This document shows positions 23,259 to 30,576 of a stretch of 49,648 bases of DNA, piece by piece (positions within the stretch are counted from its first letter, which is position 1; the number at the start of each line of letters is the position of its first letter). This DNA comes from an uncultured Oscillospiraceae bacterium (lineage in GTDB: Bacteria; Bacillota; Clostridia; Oscillospirales; Oscillospiraceae), in assembly GCA_947589745.1 (NCBI GenBank), contig CANQCS010000001.1:121613-171260 (forward strand). Direction: 5' to 3'. Position numbers and translations under genes: made by a program. Under the pieces are notes generated by a model that made no database searches, was not told the origin of the DNA, and saw nothing but the letters and a program-made list of their open reading frames with translations.

Positions 23259-24040
23259 CCCTCGTCGTCCCCCGGCCTCTTCTCCGGGAACCGCTCCCAG
23301 ATCTGCTCCTCGATGCGGAACGCCTCGTCCAGCGGGCGGTAGAGAATAAAGAGGGCCAGGTACAGGATGTACCACACCCCCAGAAACGGCACCACGAAGG
23401 CGGACCAGGGCAGGAACAGAAAGAGCACCAGCCACCACACCGCCTGCACCGCCGCCGCGCCCAGGACCCGCCCCGGATGGAACAGGATGAAAAACAGACT
23501 GTTCTTCAGCTGCAGCAGAGGCGTCTGCTCAAAGAGCACCACCTGTGGCCACCAGACGGAGAGGACCATGGTGGCGGCCAGGACAGAGACCGCCAGCAGC
23601 ACCAGGGTACTCAGAGAGGCGGGTCGCTGGGACCACCACAGCAGCGCGCCGCTGAATATCACCATCCCCAGGAACAGGCACTGGACGACCCCTGGCAGGA
23701 GGGAGGCCCGCCAGTTCTGCCGTATGGACTTCTTCCAGCAGGTCCACCAGTCCCCCTGGTCGTCCCGGAGGCGGCGGAGGATGATGTCGTACATGCAGGC
23801 CATGGCCGGTCCCGAGATCACGCCGCCCACCACGGCGGCGGCCAGCACCACCAGGGAACTGGAGGCCAGCACCGCGTATACCATGCCCAGGGCAAAGGGG
23901 ATCATGGCGGCCAGGGCGATGAATCCCACCAGGAAGAACTCCTTGAAACTCCGCTCCAATACCTCCTTGTACCGCGCAAAGCCGATGGCGCGGCCATAGG
24001 TAAACTGCTGTTCATCGTCGTCAGGGAAGAGAAGTCCCAT
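23255..24040 (-). CDS. YesL/DUF624-like membrane protein, copy 1
   Basis: A 261-residue polytopic membrane protein with about six helices. The central cytoplasmic segment GPAMACMYDIILRRLRDDQG...WKKSIRQNWRAS lines up with GASTTALYYVSLKIARGEDR...FFRSFVQNFRQS of the DUF624 protein at 44362. On that basis I place it near the YesL family. YesL-type genes recur beside CUT1 oligosaccharide transporters and LacI or AraC regulators in Firmicutes; their function is not established. AGGAGG lies 9 bases before ATG 24040. It sits between a small lipoprotein and a YcxB-like gene in the LacI-pfkB operon. Confidence 0.6.
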   Translation of the reverse strand: MGLLFPDDDEQQFTYGRAIGFARYKEVLERSFKEFFLVGFIALAAMIPFALGMVYAVLASSSLVVLAAAVVGGVISGPAMACMYDIILRRLRDDQGDWWTCWKKSIRQNWRASLLPGVVQCLFLGMVIFSGALLWWSQRPASLSTLVLLAVSVLAATMVLSVWWPQVVLFEQTPLLQLKNSLFFILFHPGRVLGAAAVQAVWWLVLFLFLPWSAFVVPFLGVWYILYLALFILYRPLDEAFRIEEQIWERFPEKRPGDDEG

Positions 24041-24045
24041 GCTGT

Positions 24046-24636
24046 TTATCCTCCTGATTCCTCGTTGAAATGGAGCCCCGCCAGGAAGCGCTCCAGCGTC
24101 TCCCGGGCGTCCCCCGCAAAACCGTCCCCGCAGAGGAGCTCCGCGCTGACCGCCCACACGCCGTGGGTGGAGAAGGCCGCCGCGCCGTGGGTGTAGGGGT
24201 TGTCCTCGCTGCCGGAGAGCAGGGGGAGGACCGTGAACTCCCGGCCGCCACCCTCGGCGGAGAAGGCCTCGCCGGTCTCATAGCTCTGCTTCTCCCGGGC
24301 CAGCCACGCGTTCACCTCGCCCTGGGCGCTCTCCGCGTCGCGGCACTCCGAGAGGAGAAAATAGAACTGCGCGTCGTAGGCGGTCACCGTCCCGTCCTCG
24401 CCGCTGGCAATCTCTCTGGCCTCTCCGCTGACCCAGTCGGCGTAGTAGATGCCGCTGGGGGCCAGGCCGTCCATGTTCTCCCCGAGGGTGAAGCCCTCCA
24501 CCGGCTCCAGCGCCGCCACGTCGCCGAACCGGGTCCAGCTCTCGTCCCAGCCGGGGACCGGCTCCTCCGTCTGCCCGGAACACCCGGCCAGCAGCAACAC
24601 CGCCAGCAGGGCAGGCAGTATCAGCCGCCGCTTCAT
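24046..24636 (-). CDS. Small lipoprotein, copy 1 (paralogue of 47000)
   Basis: A 196-residue lipoprotein (LLLAGC, C19) of no family I recognise. It aligns along its length with the lipoprotein at 47000-47593. Shared landmarks in the same order are W-x-E/D-x-W near the start, YYA-D/A-W, GEA, YDAQ-x-x-FLL, a long helix with AWLA/EWLE, EFTVL, and W-A-x-S-x-EL-x-C. The start overlaps the stop of the upstream single-pass protein gene (ATGA). Both copies belong to a module with YesL-like and SBP-like membrane proteins, which suggests an extracytoplasmic sensor or accessory subunit (inference). Confidence 0.65.
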   Translation of the reverse strand: MKRRLILPALLAVLLLAGCSGQTEEPVPGWDESWTRFGDVAALEPVEGFTLGENMDGLAPSGIYYADWVSGEAREIASGEDGTVTAYDAQFYFLLSECRDAESAQGEVNAWLAREKQSYETGEAFSAEGGGREFTVLPLLSGSEDNPYTHGAAAFSTHGVWAVSAELLCGDGFAGDARETLERFLAGLHFNEESGG

Positions 24637-25325
24637 CGTACCGCCCCCTTCGTGATGACCGCCCACAGGGCGTCGTTGGCCCCCTGGGCCTGGGCCTGCT
24701 TCTCGTCGTAGAAGCACCGCCGCACGATGTAAAGGCCGGACAGGGCCTCCTGGTCCGCGTCCAGCCCCGCCAGCACCGGGCAGTCGCTCCACCGGTACAC
24801 CTTGTCCATGGCCTCATAGTCGCTGTCCGCCGGCGGGGTGCCGTCGTCGTTGGCGAAGATCTGGTAGCTCAGCTGGACCCCCGCCGGGTCCTCCACCAGG
24901 AAGAAGTAGCTCTCCGCCTCCGTCAGGTCGGCCATCAGCACCACGTCGGCGGCGTAGCCGTAGTACATGGCGGTCTCCGCGTCGCCGCCGCGGTCCATGG
25001 CGTACTGCCGGAGCTCCACCTTCACCTTCCCGTCGCCGTTCACGTCCTCGCCCAGGGTGGCCAGAGCCTCCGACAGGGCCGCTGCCTGGTCCTCTGGCAT
25101 CTCATTGTCCCCGATGTAGGCGACGCGGTAGTCCGGCCGGACCTGCCCGATGCCCAGAATGTTCCACACCATGCTGCCCACAATGGCCAGCAGCACAGCC
25201 CCCGCCGCCAGCCACCACTTGTGGTAGTGGAACCAGTTTTCTGCCTTGGCCTTTCCCGTCAGCGGCGGGGGCGGCTCGTCGGGCTTCACATCCTGGTACT
25301 TTCGCCTCAGATACTCGCTGGCCAT
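24633..25325 (-). CDS. Single-pass membrane protein with SBP-like extracellular domain, copy 1
   Basis: A 230-residue protein. A charged cytoplasmic N-terminus (about 1-35) is followed by one transmembrane helix (WWLAAGAVLLAIVGSMVWNIL, about 37-57) and a roughly 170-residue outer domain. That domain starts DYRVAYIGDNEMPEDQAAAL and includes ADVVLMADLTEAESYF. The pattern resembles the type 2 periplasmic-binding fold (strand, helix, then 'DVVLM...EA'), and the protein at 45060 has the same layout (LDVVLMNREAYDIF). It is probably a membrane-tethered binding or sensing domain. It starts 13 bp after the LacI gene, with a four-base overlap to the next gene. Confidence 0.6.
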   Translation of the reverse strand: MASEYLRRKYQDVKPDEPPPPLTGKAKAENWFHYHKWWLAAGAVLLAIVGSMVWNILGIGQVRPDYRVAYIGDNEMPEDQAAALSEALATLGEDVNGDGKVKVELRQYAMDRGGDAETAMYYGYAADVVLMADLTEAESYFFLVEDPAGVQLSYQIFANDDGTPPADSDYEAMDKVYRWSDCPVLAGLDADQEALSGLYIVRRCFYDEKQAQAQGANDALWAVITKGAVR

Positions 25326-25338
25326 CGGCTGTCCTCCG

Positions 25339-26328
25339 TTACTGCCGCGTGGTGCCGCCGTAGGCGTAGGTCACCGGCAGGCACACCATGGAGGGCGTCT
25401 TCTCCCACCGCCGCTCCACCACCATATCCACGCAGGTCTCGGCGATGTCCTCCAGGGGCTGGACGATGGTGGAGCAGTAGAACTCCAGGTCCCCGAAGCT
25501 GCGGACCCCGTCGAAGCCGATGATCTGCACGTCCTCCGGCACCCGGAGGCCCATGCTCCGCAGGGAGTTGACGATCTGGTAGGCCAGGGAGTCGGTGACG
25601 CAGAAGATGCCGTCGAAGTCCAGCTTCCCGTCGTGGAGGTGCTCCCGCAGAAAATCCTCAAAATCGGTATAGGGGGAGCCGTCGTCCAGGATCTTCAGCG
25701 TACAGGGGACCCCCAGGGCCTCGCAGGCGCTGACGAAGCCGTCCTTGCGCTTGTTGGGCTCGTTGGTCAGCTGGGAGCCGATCCGCAGAAAGGCCAGGTT
25801 CCGGCAGCCGTTCTCCACCAGCTTCTCGGCGGCCAGGCGCCCGCCGCCGTAGTTGTCGCTGGATACGCAGGGGACGTTGGTGCTGAAACAGCGGTCAATG
25901 GACACCAGCGGCACGCTGGCGGGGACGATCAGCTGGGAGTTGTAGCTGAGGCAGATGATCCCGTCCACTTTCTGCTGCTCCGCCAGATACACGTACTCCT
26001 GCTCCTGCTGGGGGTCGTAGTCCGTGGCGAAAAGGAGCATCTTGTACTTCCGGGCGGTGAGGGAGCGGTCGATGCAGTTCACCAGGCTGGCGAAGAAGGG
26101 GTTGACCAGGTTGGGGACCATCACAGCGACGAGGAAGGACTTGCTGCTGCGGAGCCCCTTGGCGTAGCTGTTGACGCGGTAGTTCAGCCGCTCGATGGCC
26201 TCCTCCACCCGCTGGCGGTAGCTGTCACCCACCGGGATACCGTTGACCACCTTGGATACGGTCCCAAGGGCGACGCCCGCCTCCCGCGCCACATCCTTCA
26301 TAGTCGGGGCTGCGTTCTGCGTAGACAT
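25339..26328 (-). CDS. LacI-family regulator, type A copy 1
   Basis: A 329-residue LacI/GalR-type repressor. The HTH is TMKDVAREAGVALGTVSKVVNG with hinge YRVNSYAKGLRSSKS. The sugar-binding core is the type 1 periplasmic-binding fold (VMVPNLVNPFFASLVN, QQKVDGIICLSYN, VSSDNYGGGRLAAEKLVENG, IIGFDGVRSFGDLE). It is closely paralogous to the gene at 45973. ATG 26328 is chosen for AGGAGG 8 bases upstream. It heads the six-gene operon. Its own promoter carries the core AAAATATCGTT found at two other promoters in this island, so it probably represses itself, the first ABC importer and the 19289 transcript (inference). Confidence 0.88.
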   Translation of the reverse strand: MSTQNAAPTMKDVAREAGVALGTVSKVVNGIPVGDSYRQRVEEAIERLNYRVNSYAKGLRSSKSFLVAVMVPNLVNPFFASLVNCIDRSLTARKYKMLLFATDYDPQQEQEYVYLAEQQKVDGIICLSYNSQLIVPASVPLVSIDRCFSTNVPCVSSDNYGGGRLAAEKLVENGCRNLAFLRIGSQLTNEPNKRKDGFVSACEALGVPCTLKILDDGSPYTDFEDFLREHLHDGKLDFDGIFCVTDSLAYQIVNSLRSMGLRVPEDVQIIGFDGVRSFGDLEFYCSTIVQPLEDIAETCVDMVVERRWEKTPSMVCLPVTYAYGGTTRQ

Positions 26329-26351
26329 CGTGTTTTCCTCCTGTTCATGGA

Positions 26352-26372
26352 ACGTTGTCAAAATATCGTTAC
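26352..26372. promoter_or_regulatory. Operator at the LacI (25339) promoter
   Basis: AAAATATCGTT (26360-26370) is an exact 11-bp match to the operator core at 21552 and 26571. It begins at the inferred LacI transcript start, suggesting autorepression. Confidence 0.6.
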
Positions 26373-26376
26373 ACAC

Positions 26377-26405
26377 AGTATACTCGCCCTTGCCGGTTTT
26401 GTAAA
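26377..26405 (-). promoter_or_regulatory. Promoter of the LacI-pfkB operon
   Basis: Minus strand: TTTACA (26400-26405), a 17-bp spacer, and TATACT (26377-26382). Confidence 0.7.
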
Positions 26406-26533
26406 GAGGAAAATGAAATTTTTATGAAACGTTTTTAATTTTTTGAGAATAGCAAAATAGCCAAAATTGAGCGGTATATTTTGTGCATCTGCGACAAACT
26501 GTTGGCTTTTCCCCAAAAACTCAAAAAAACCTG

Positions 26534-26561
26534 TTGACTTTTGCCGTGGAGATGTGATAGT
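26534..26561 (+). promoter_or_regulatory. Promoter of ABC importer 1
   Basis: TTGACT (26534-26539), a 16-bp spacer, and GATAGT (26556-26561) with an upstream TG (extended -10). The operator begins about 10 bp downstream. Confidence 0.6.
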
Positions 26562-26570
26562 GTTTAGCCA

Positions 26571-26592
26571 TTCATAAAATATCGTTTCATCA
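26571..26592. promoter_or_regulatory. Operator of ABC importer 1
   Basis: A 22-bp element identical to 21552-21573, just downstream of the importer's -10 and about 112 bp before its first codon. Confidence 0.7.
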
Positions 26593-26703
26593 GGAACGTG
26601 CCCTTTTGGTACAGGCTGGTGACCCGGCCTAAAGCGGAGCGGTCCACCCATCCCCACCGCATGACCCAGGCAGCAAAATTTAAATCAAGGAGGGAAAACC
26701 AGC

Positions 26704-27657
26704 GTGAGCAATCCTGTTCCCGCCGCGAACGCGGCAGCCACGGCAAAGAAATCCCAGAAGCACGGCAAGACCCTCGGCAAGCGCATTGCCGAAAACTGGC
26801 AGCTCTATCTCCTGCTCGTCATCCCCGTCGTCATCACCCTCATCTATAAGTACATCCCCATGTACGGCGTCCAGATCGCCTTCCGCGATTACAAGCCCGC
26901 CCGCGGCTTCTTCGGCAGCAAGTGGGTCGGCTGGGAGTGGTTCGAGCGGTTCTTCACCGCCCCCAACTTCAAGCGGATGATCGTCAACACCATCAAGCTC
27001 AGCGTCTTCAGCCTGCTGTGGAGCTTCCCGGTGCCCATCATCCTCTCCCTGGCCATCAACCAGATGCGCTTCAAGCGCTACAAGCGGGTGGTCCAGACGG
27101 TCATGTACGCCCCCCACTTCATCTCCATCATGGTGGTCTGCGGTATGATCCGCATCTTCCTGAGCCCCTACGGCGGCCTCATCAACCTGCTGATCGGCCA
27201 GCAGATCGACTTCATGACCGTCCCCGAGGCCTTCCGCACCATCTACATCGCCTCCGGCATCTGGCAGGACGCCGGCTGGGGCACCATCATCTACCTGGCC
27301 ACCCTGTCCGCCGTGGACCCGGGCCTCTATGAGGCGGCCAAGATCGACGGCGCCTCCATGTTCCAGCGCATCCTCAACATCGACGTCCCCGAGCTGATCC
27401 CCATGATCATCCTCCAGCTCATCATGGCGGCCAGCGGCATCATGAGCGTGGGCTTCGAGAAGGTCTTCCTGCTCCAGACCCAGCTGAACAGGGTCACCAG
27501 CGACGTCATCGCGGTGTACGTGTACGAACAAGGTATCGTGGACCACGCCTACAGCTACTCCACGGCCATCGGCCTGTTCAACACGGTCATCAACATCATC
27601 CTTCTGATCGTGGTCAACCAGATCGCCAAGAAGGCCGCCGACGTCAGCTTCGTGTAA
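26704..27657 (+). CDS. Carbohydrate ABC importer 1, permease A (LplB-type)
   Basis: A 317-residue CUT1-type permease with six helices. An unusual alanine/lysine-rich tail precedes the first helix (WQLYLLLVIPVVITLIYKYIPMYG), and the family phrase YGVQIAFRDYKP follows. The coupling EAA loop is YEAAKIDGASMFQRILNIDVPELIP. GTG is the start, with AGGAGGG nine bases upstream. It pairs with the following permease and with the binding protein at 28617. No ATPase gene is nearby, as is usual for CUT1 importers that share one MsmX-type ATPase. The substrate is predicted to be fructo-oligosaccharides from context. Confidence 0.88.
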   Translation: MSNPVPAANAAATAKKSQKHGKTLGKRIAENWQLYLLLVIPVVITLIYKYIPMYGVQIAFRDYKPARGFFGSKWVGWEWFERFFTAPNFKRMIVNTIKLSVFSLLWSFPVPIILSLAINQMRFKRYKRVVQTVMYAPHFISIMVVCGMIRIFLSPYGGLINLLIGQQIDFMTVPEAFRTIYIASGIWQDAGWGTIIYLATLSAVDPGLYEAAKIDGASMFQRILNIDVPELIPMIILQLIMAASGIMSVGFEKVFLLQTQLNRVTSDVIAVYVYEQGIVDHAYSYSTAIGLFNTVINIILLIVVNQIAKKAADVSFV

Positions 27658-27670
27658 GGAGGTGCGGGAA

Positions 27671-28564
27671 ATGAAAGCAAAGACAAAGGCCAGCTACGGC
27701 CTGTCCGACAAGACCAGCGACATCATCCTCGTGGTGGTCACCACCATCATCATGCTCATCATCGCCTACCCGCTGTACTACGTGGTCGTGGCCTCCGTGT
27801 CCGACCCCTACGACGTGTACGCCGGCAAGACCTTCCTGCTGCCCAGCTAGTTCACCATGGAGGGCTACAAGGCGGTCTTCGCCAACTCCGACCTGTTCAA
27901 CGGCTTCATCAACTCGGTGAAGTACACGGTCATCGGTACCCTCTACTCCGTCATCACCGTGTACATCACCGCCTACCCCCTGAGCCGGAAGGACCTGCCC
28001 GGCCGGAAGTGGATCTCCATCTTCTTCATCATCACCATGTACTTCGGCGGCGGCCTGATTCCCACCTACCTGGTGGTCCGGGACACCGGCCTGCTGAACA
28101 ACATGTGGGCCCTGTTCCTCCCCGGCGGCGTGGGCATGGGCAACGTCATCATCGTCCGCAACTTCTTTGAGAACAACATCCCCAAGGAGCTGATGGAGGC
28201 CGCCGAGATCGACGGCGCCGACAACTTCACGGTGTTCCTGAAGGTGGTCGTCCCCCTGAGCCGCTCCATCATGGCCGTCATCGTGGTGTTCTCCATGGTG
28301 GCCTTCTGGAACGACTGGTTCACCGCCCTGATCTACCTGCAGAAGGAGCAGTACCCCTTCCCCCTGGTGCTCCGCGGCATCCTGATCACCACCGAGGCCA
28401 TGTCGAACATGACCGGCGGCCTGGGCTACGCCGAGGCCAACCGCCTCACCGAGCTGGTGAAGTTCGCCTCCATGATCGTGGCGGCGGCCCCCATGCTCAT
28501 CATCTACCCCTTCGTCCAGAAGTACTTTGAGCAGGGCTTCATGACCGGCGCGGTAAAAGGCTGA
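27671..28564 (+). pseudogene. Carbohydrate ABC importer 1, permease B (YtcP-type), interrupted by in-frame TAG
   Basis: Two pieces in the same frame make a normal-length CUT1 permease (about 298 codons): 27671-27850 encodes the N-terminal 59 residues, including helix 1. After the TAG at 27848-27850, the frame continues FTMEGYKAVFAN to 28564 with an intact EAA loop (LMEAAEIDGADNFTVFLKVVVPLS). The stop falls between FLLPS and FTMEGY, where homologues have one ordinary residue. An ATG lies seven bases downstream, but no ribosome binding site precedes it. TAG ends other genes here, so recoding is unlikely. A recent nonsense mutation or a sequencing error fits best. Confidence 0.85.
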
Positions 28565-28616
28565 CCCCCATTTTGTGCACCCATAACTGCAAATAAATTT
28601 TAAAAGGAGTATTTGT

Positions 28617-30272
28617 ATGAAAAAGAGTTTCAAACGGATCGTGACCTGTGTGCTGGCCGCGGTCATGATGCTGTCCCTGGCCGCCTGCGGCGGCGGGACC
28701 ACCAGCGGCGGCGACCCGGACCAGACCGACTTCCTGGTCGTGGGCGGCATGTCCACCCTCAGCAGCGGCTACGACTCCAACCCCGTCCTGATGGACCTGG
28801 CCGAGAAGGCCGGCGTGGAGATCGAGTGGGACCTGATGAGCGACTCCCTGGGTGAGAAGGTGGGCGTCCTCATCGGCGGCGGCCAGCTGCCCGACGCTTT
28901 CATCGCCGTGGGCTTCAGCCCCAACGATATCAACGAGTACGGCGAGGACGGCACCTTCATCGACCTGACCCCCTACATCACCCCCGAGATCATGCCCAAC
29001 CTGAGCAAGATCCTGGACGAGAACCCGGATATCCGCTCCGCCATCACCATGGCTGACGGCTGCATCTACGGCCTGCCCTCCGGCGAGCTGATGGGCACCG
29101 CCGCCATCGGCGCCGAGGAGGACATGAGCATCTACGCTATCCCCGAGTTCTCCATGATCAACAAGACCTGGCTGGATGAGCTGGGCCTGGATGTCCCCAC
29201 CAACCTCACCGAGCTCCACGACGCCCTGGCGGCCTTCCGCGACAACGACATGGCCACCCGCTACGGCAACGCCGCCGGCTCCACCATCCCCATGTCCACC
29301 GGCTATGACCAGTGGTGCTGGGGCCAGGAGATCTTCTACTCCGGCTTCGGCTTCACCAACTTCACCAGCGACGTGTGCTTCGACCTGATCGCCAATGACG
29401 ACGGCTCTGTCGAGTTCGTCAGCGCCACCGACAAGTACCGCGACGCCATCACCTACTTCCACGACTGGTATGCCGAGGGCCTGATGGATCTGGAGATGTT
29501 CTCCCAGTCCACCAGCCAGCTGATCTCCAAGGTCTCCCAGGGCCGCGTGGGCGTCACCACCTGGTGGTACATCGAGGAGATCGCCGGCGAGCTGTCCGAC
29601 GACTTCGTGTTCCTGCCCCCGCTGGACGGCCCTGTGGGCACCAAGTATGAGGGCACCCACAAGGTGAACCTCCGTTCCGGTCCTGGCGTCACCTCCGGCA
29701 ACCTGAACGTCACCAGCGCCTGCGGCAACCCCGAGCTGCTCCTCAAGTATTTCGACCAGTGGTATGACGGCGAGACCGTCATGCAGCTCCAGTACGGCCC
29801 CATCGACATCTACTTCACCGAGAAGGACGAGAACGGCGTGTGGAAGTCGATCACCGATGACGAGGCCCAGGAGAAGTTCGGCAAGACCGCCGGCGAGCTG
29901 AAGGGCCAGTACGAGGTCTACGGCCCCCGCCTGATCCTGCCCCAGTACTACAACAGCGTCTTCTACATGGAGGACCGCGCCACCGAGCGTCTGGAGGACC
30001 TGGTCAACGTGTGGATGCCCTATGTGGACAGCACCGCCGCCTACCCCAATGACGCCACCTTCACCAACGAGGAGCTGGAGACCATCTCCCGCTACAAGGC
30101 CGACTTCTCCAGCCAGGTGGCTGAGTACGAGGGCACCTGGCTGAAGAACGGCGGGCCCACCGACCAGGAGTGGCAGGACTACCTGACCATGCTGGAGGAC
30201 AACTGCGGCATGAGCAAGCTGCTGGAGGTCTATCAGGCCGCCTACGACCGCTACACCGGCGCAGCCAATTAA
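28617..30272 (+). CDS. Carbohydrate ABC importer 1, substrate-binding lipoprotein
   Basis: A 551-residue large LipO/YtcQ-type extracellular binding protein of the kind paired with LplB/YtcP permeases. The lipobox is SLAAC (C24). The typical segments are present: KVGVLIGGGQLPDAFIAVGF, TFIDLTPYITPEIMPNLSKILDENPDI, TMADGCIYGLP, NKTWLDELGLDVPTNLTELHDAL. It delivers an oligosaccharide to the permeases. AAAAGGAG precedes the ATG. A terminator pair and the dispersed repeat follow. The same operon continues, after a gap, to the GH32 gene at 30577. Confidence 0.9.
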   Translation: MKKSFKRIVTCVLAAVMMLSLAACGGGTTSGGDPDQTDFLVVGGMSTLSSGYDSNPVLMDLAEKAGVEIEWDLMSDSLGEKVGVLIGGGQLPDAFIAVGFSPNDINEYGEDGTFIDLTPYITPEIMPNLSKILDENPDIRSAITMADGCIYGLPSGELMGTAAIGAEEDMSIYAIPEFSMINKTWLDELGLDVPTNLTELHDALAAFRDNDMATRYGNAAGSTIPMSTGYDQWCWGQEIFYSGFGFTNFTSDVCFDLIANDDGSVEFVSATDKYRDAITYFHDWYAEGLMDLEMFSQSTSQLISKVSQGRVGVTTWWYIEEIAGELSDDFVFLPPLDGPVGTKYEGTHKVNLRSGPGVTSGNLNVTSACGNPELLLKYFDQWYDGETVMQLQYGPIDIYFTEKDENGVWKSITDDEAQEKFGKTAGELKGQYEVYGPRLILPQYYNSVFYMEDRATERLEDLVNVWMPYVDSTAAYPNDATFTNEELETISRYKADFSSQVAEYEGTWLKNGGPTDQEWQDYLTMLEDNCGMSKLLEVYQAAYDRYTGAAN

Positions 30273-30280
30273 CTCTTGCT

Positions 30281-30366
30281 TCCAAGGGAGGGGACCCTCC
30301 GTCCCCTCCCTGATCCTTCTCCCTTTTCTCAAGCCCGCCGGGCCGGGATCCCCAGCCCGGCGGGCC
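30281..30366 (+). terminator. Double terminator, duplicated at 33166-33252
   Basis: GGGAGGGGAC (30286-30295) pairs with GTCCCCTCCC (30301-30310) and is followed by a T-rich stretch. A second GC stem is GCCCGCCGGGC (30333-30343) with 30355-30365. A similar 85-bp block lies at 33166-33252, so the duplication that made the second GH32 copy included this flank. Confidence 0.75.
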
Positions 30367-30370
30367 ACTC

Positions 30371-30461
30371 TGATACTTTTTCTTGAAAGAAAAAGTATCA
30401 AAAAGAACTTTAATATCGCTACCAAAGCGTTGCAATTCCTACATTTCTCACACGGTAACGA
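30371..30461 (+). repeat. Dispersed intergenic repeat, copy B
   Basis: Matches 9064-9151 over nearly all its length. Here the hairpin arms are longer (GATACTTTTTC ... AAAAAGTATC). It ends ACGGTAACGA next to ATATATGG. Confidence 0.75.
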
Positions 30462-30491
30462 TATATGGTTCTAATTGGATAATAGTATTAT

Positions 30492-30540
30492 AAAACGCAG
30501 AAATATACCTTTTTGGGTGGAAGGCATACTTGTGCGTTTT
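30492..30540 (+). promoter_or_regulatory. Leader inverted repeat of GH32 copy 1
   Basis: AAAACGCA (30492-30499) pairs with TGCGTTTT (30533-30540) across 33 nt that include AAATATACCT. The homologous leader of copy 2 keeps the pairing through a compensatory change. It could be an operator pair or an RNA stem. Confidence 0.55.
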
Positions 30541-30576
30541 ACTTCAACCGTTACGTCCCCCACCAGGAGGTTCCCC

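Larger units (their letters stand above)
26329..26703. other. Divergent regulatory region between LacI gene and ABC importer 1
   Basis: 375 bp, AT-rich against its surroundings. It holds the minus-strand LacI promoter and operator, a second partial site near 26423 (ATGAAACGTTT), and the plus-strand importer promoter and operator. Confidence 0.6.

Noticed and set aside
27848-27850. TAG as a recoded (pyrrolysine or suppressed) codon
   Set aside because: TAG is a normal stop for the genes ending at 45797 and 46962. There is no amber-suppression machinery in view, and permeases do not use pyrrolysine.
28539-30425. Long minus-strand open frame opposite the importer 1 binding protein
   Set aside because: It is an antisense shadow of a gene with lipobox and clear family motifs; its own translation is low-complexity.
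30455-30466. GTAACGATATAT at the end of repeat copy B as a fourth type A operator
   Set aside because: It matches only part of the core and is at the border of a repeat whose other copy reads GTAACGAAAATA. It may be chance; not counted in the regulon.
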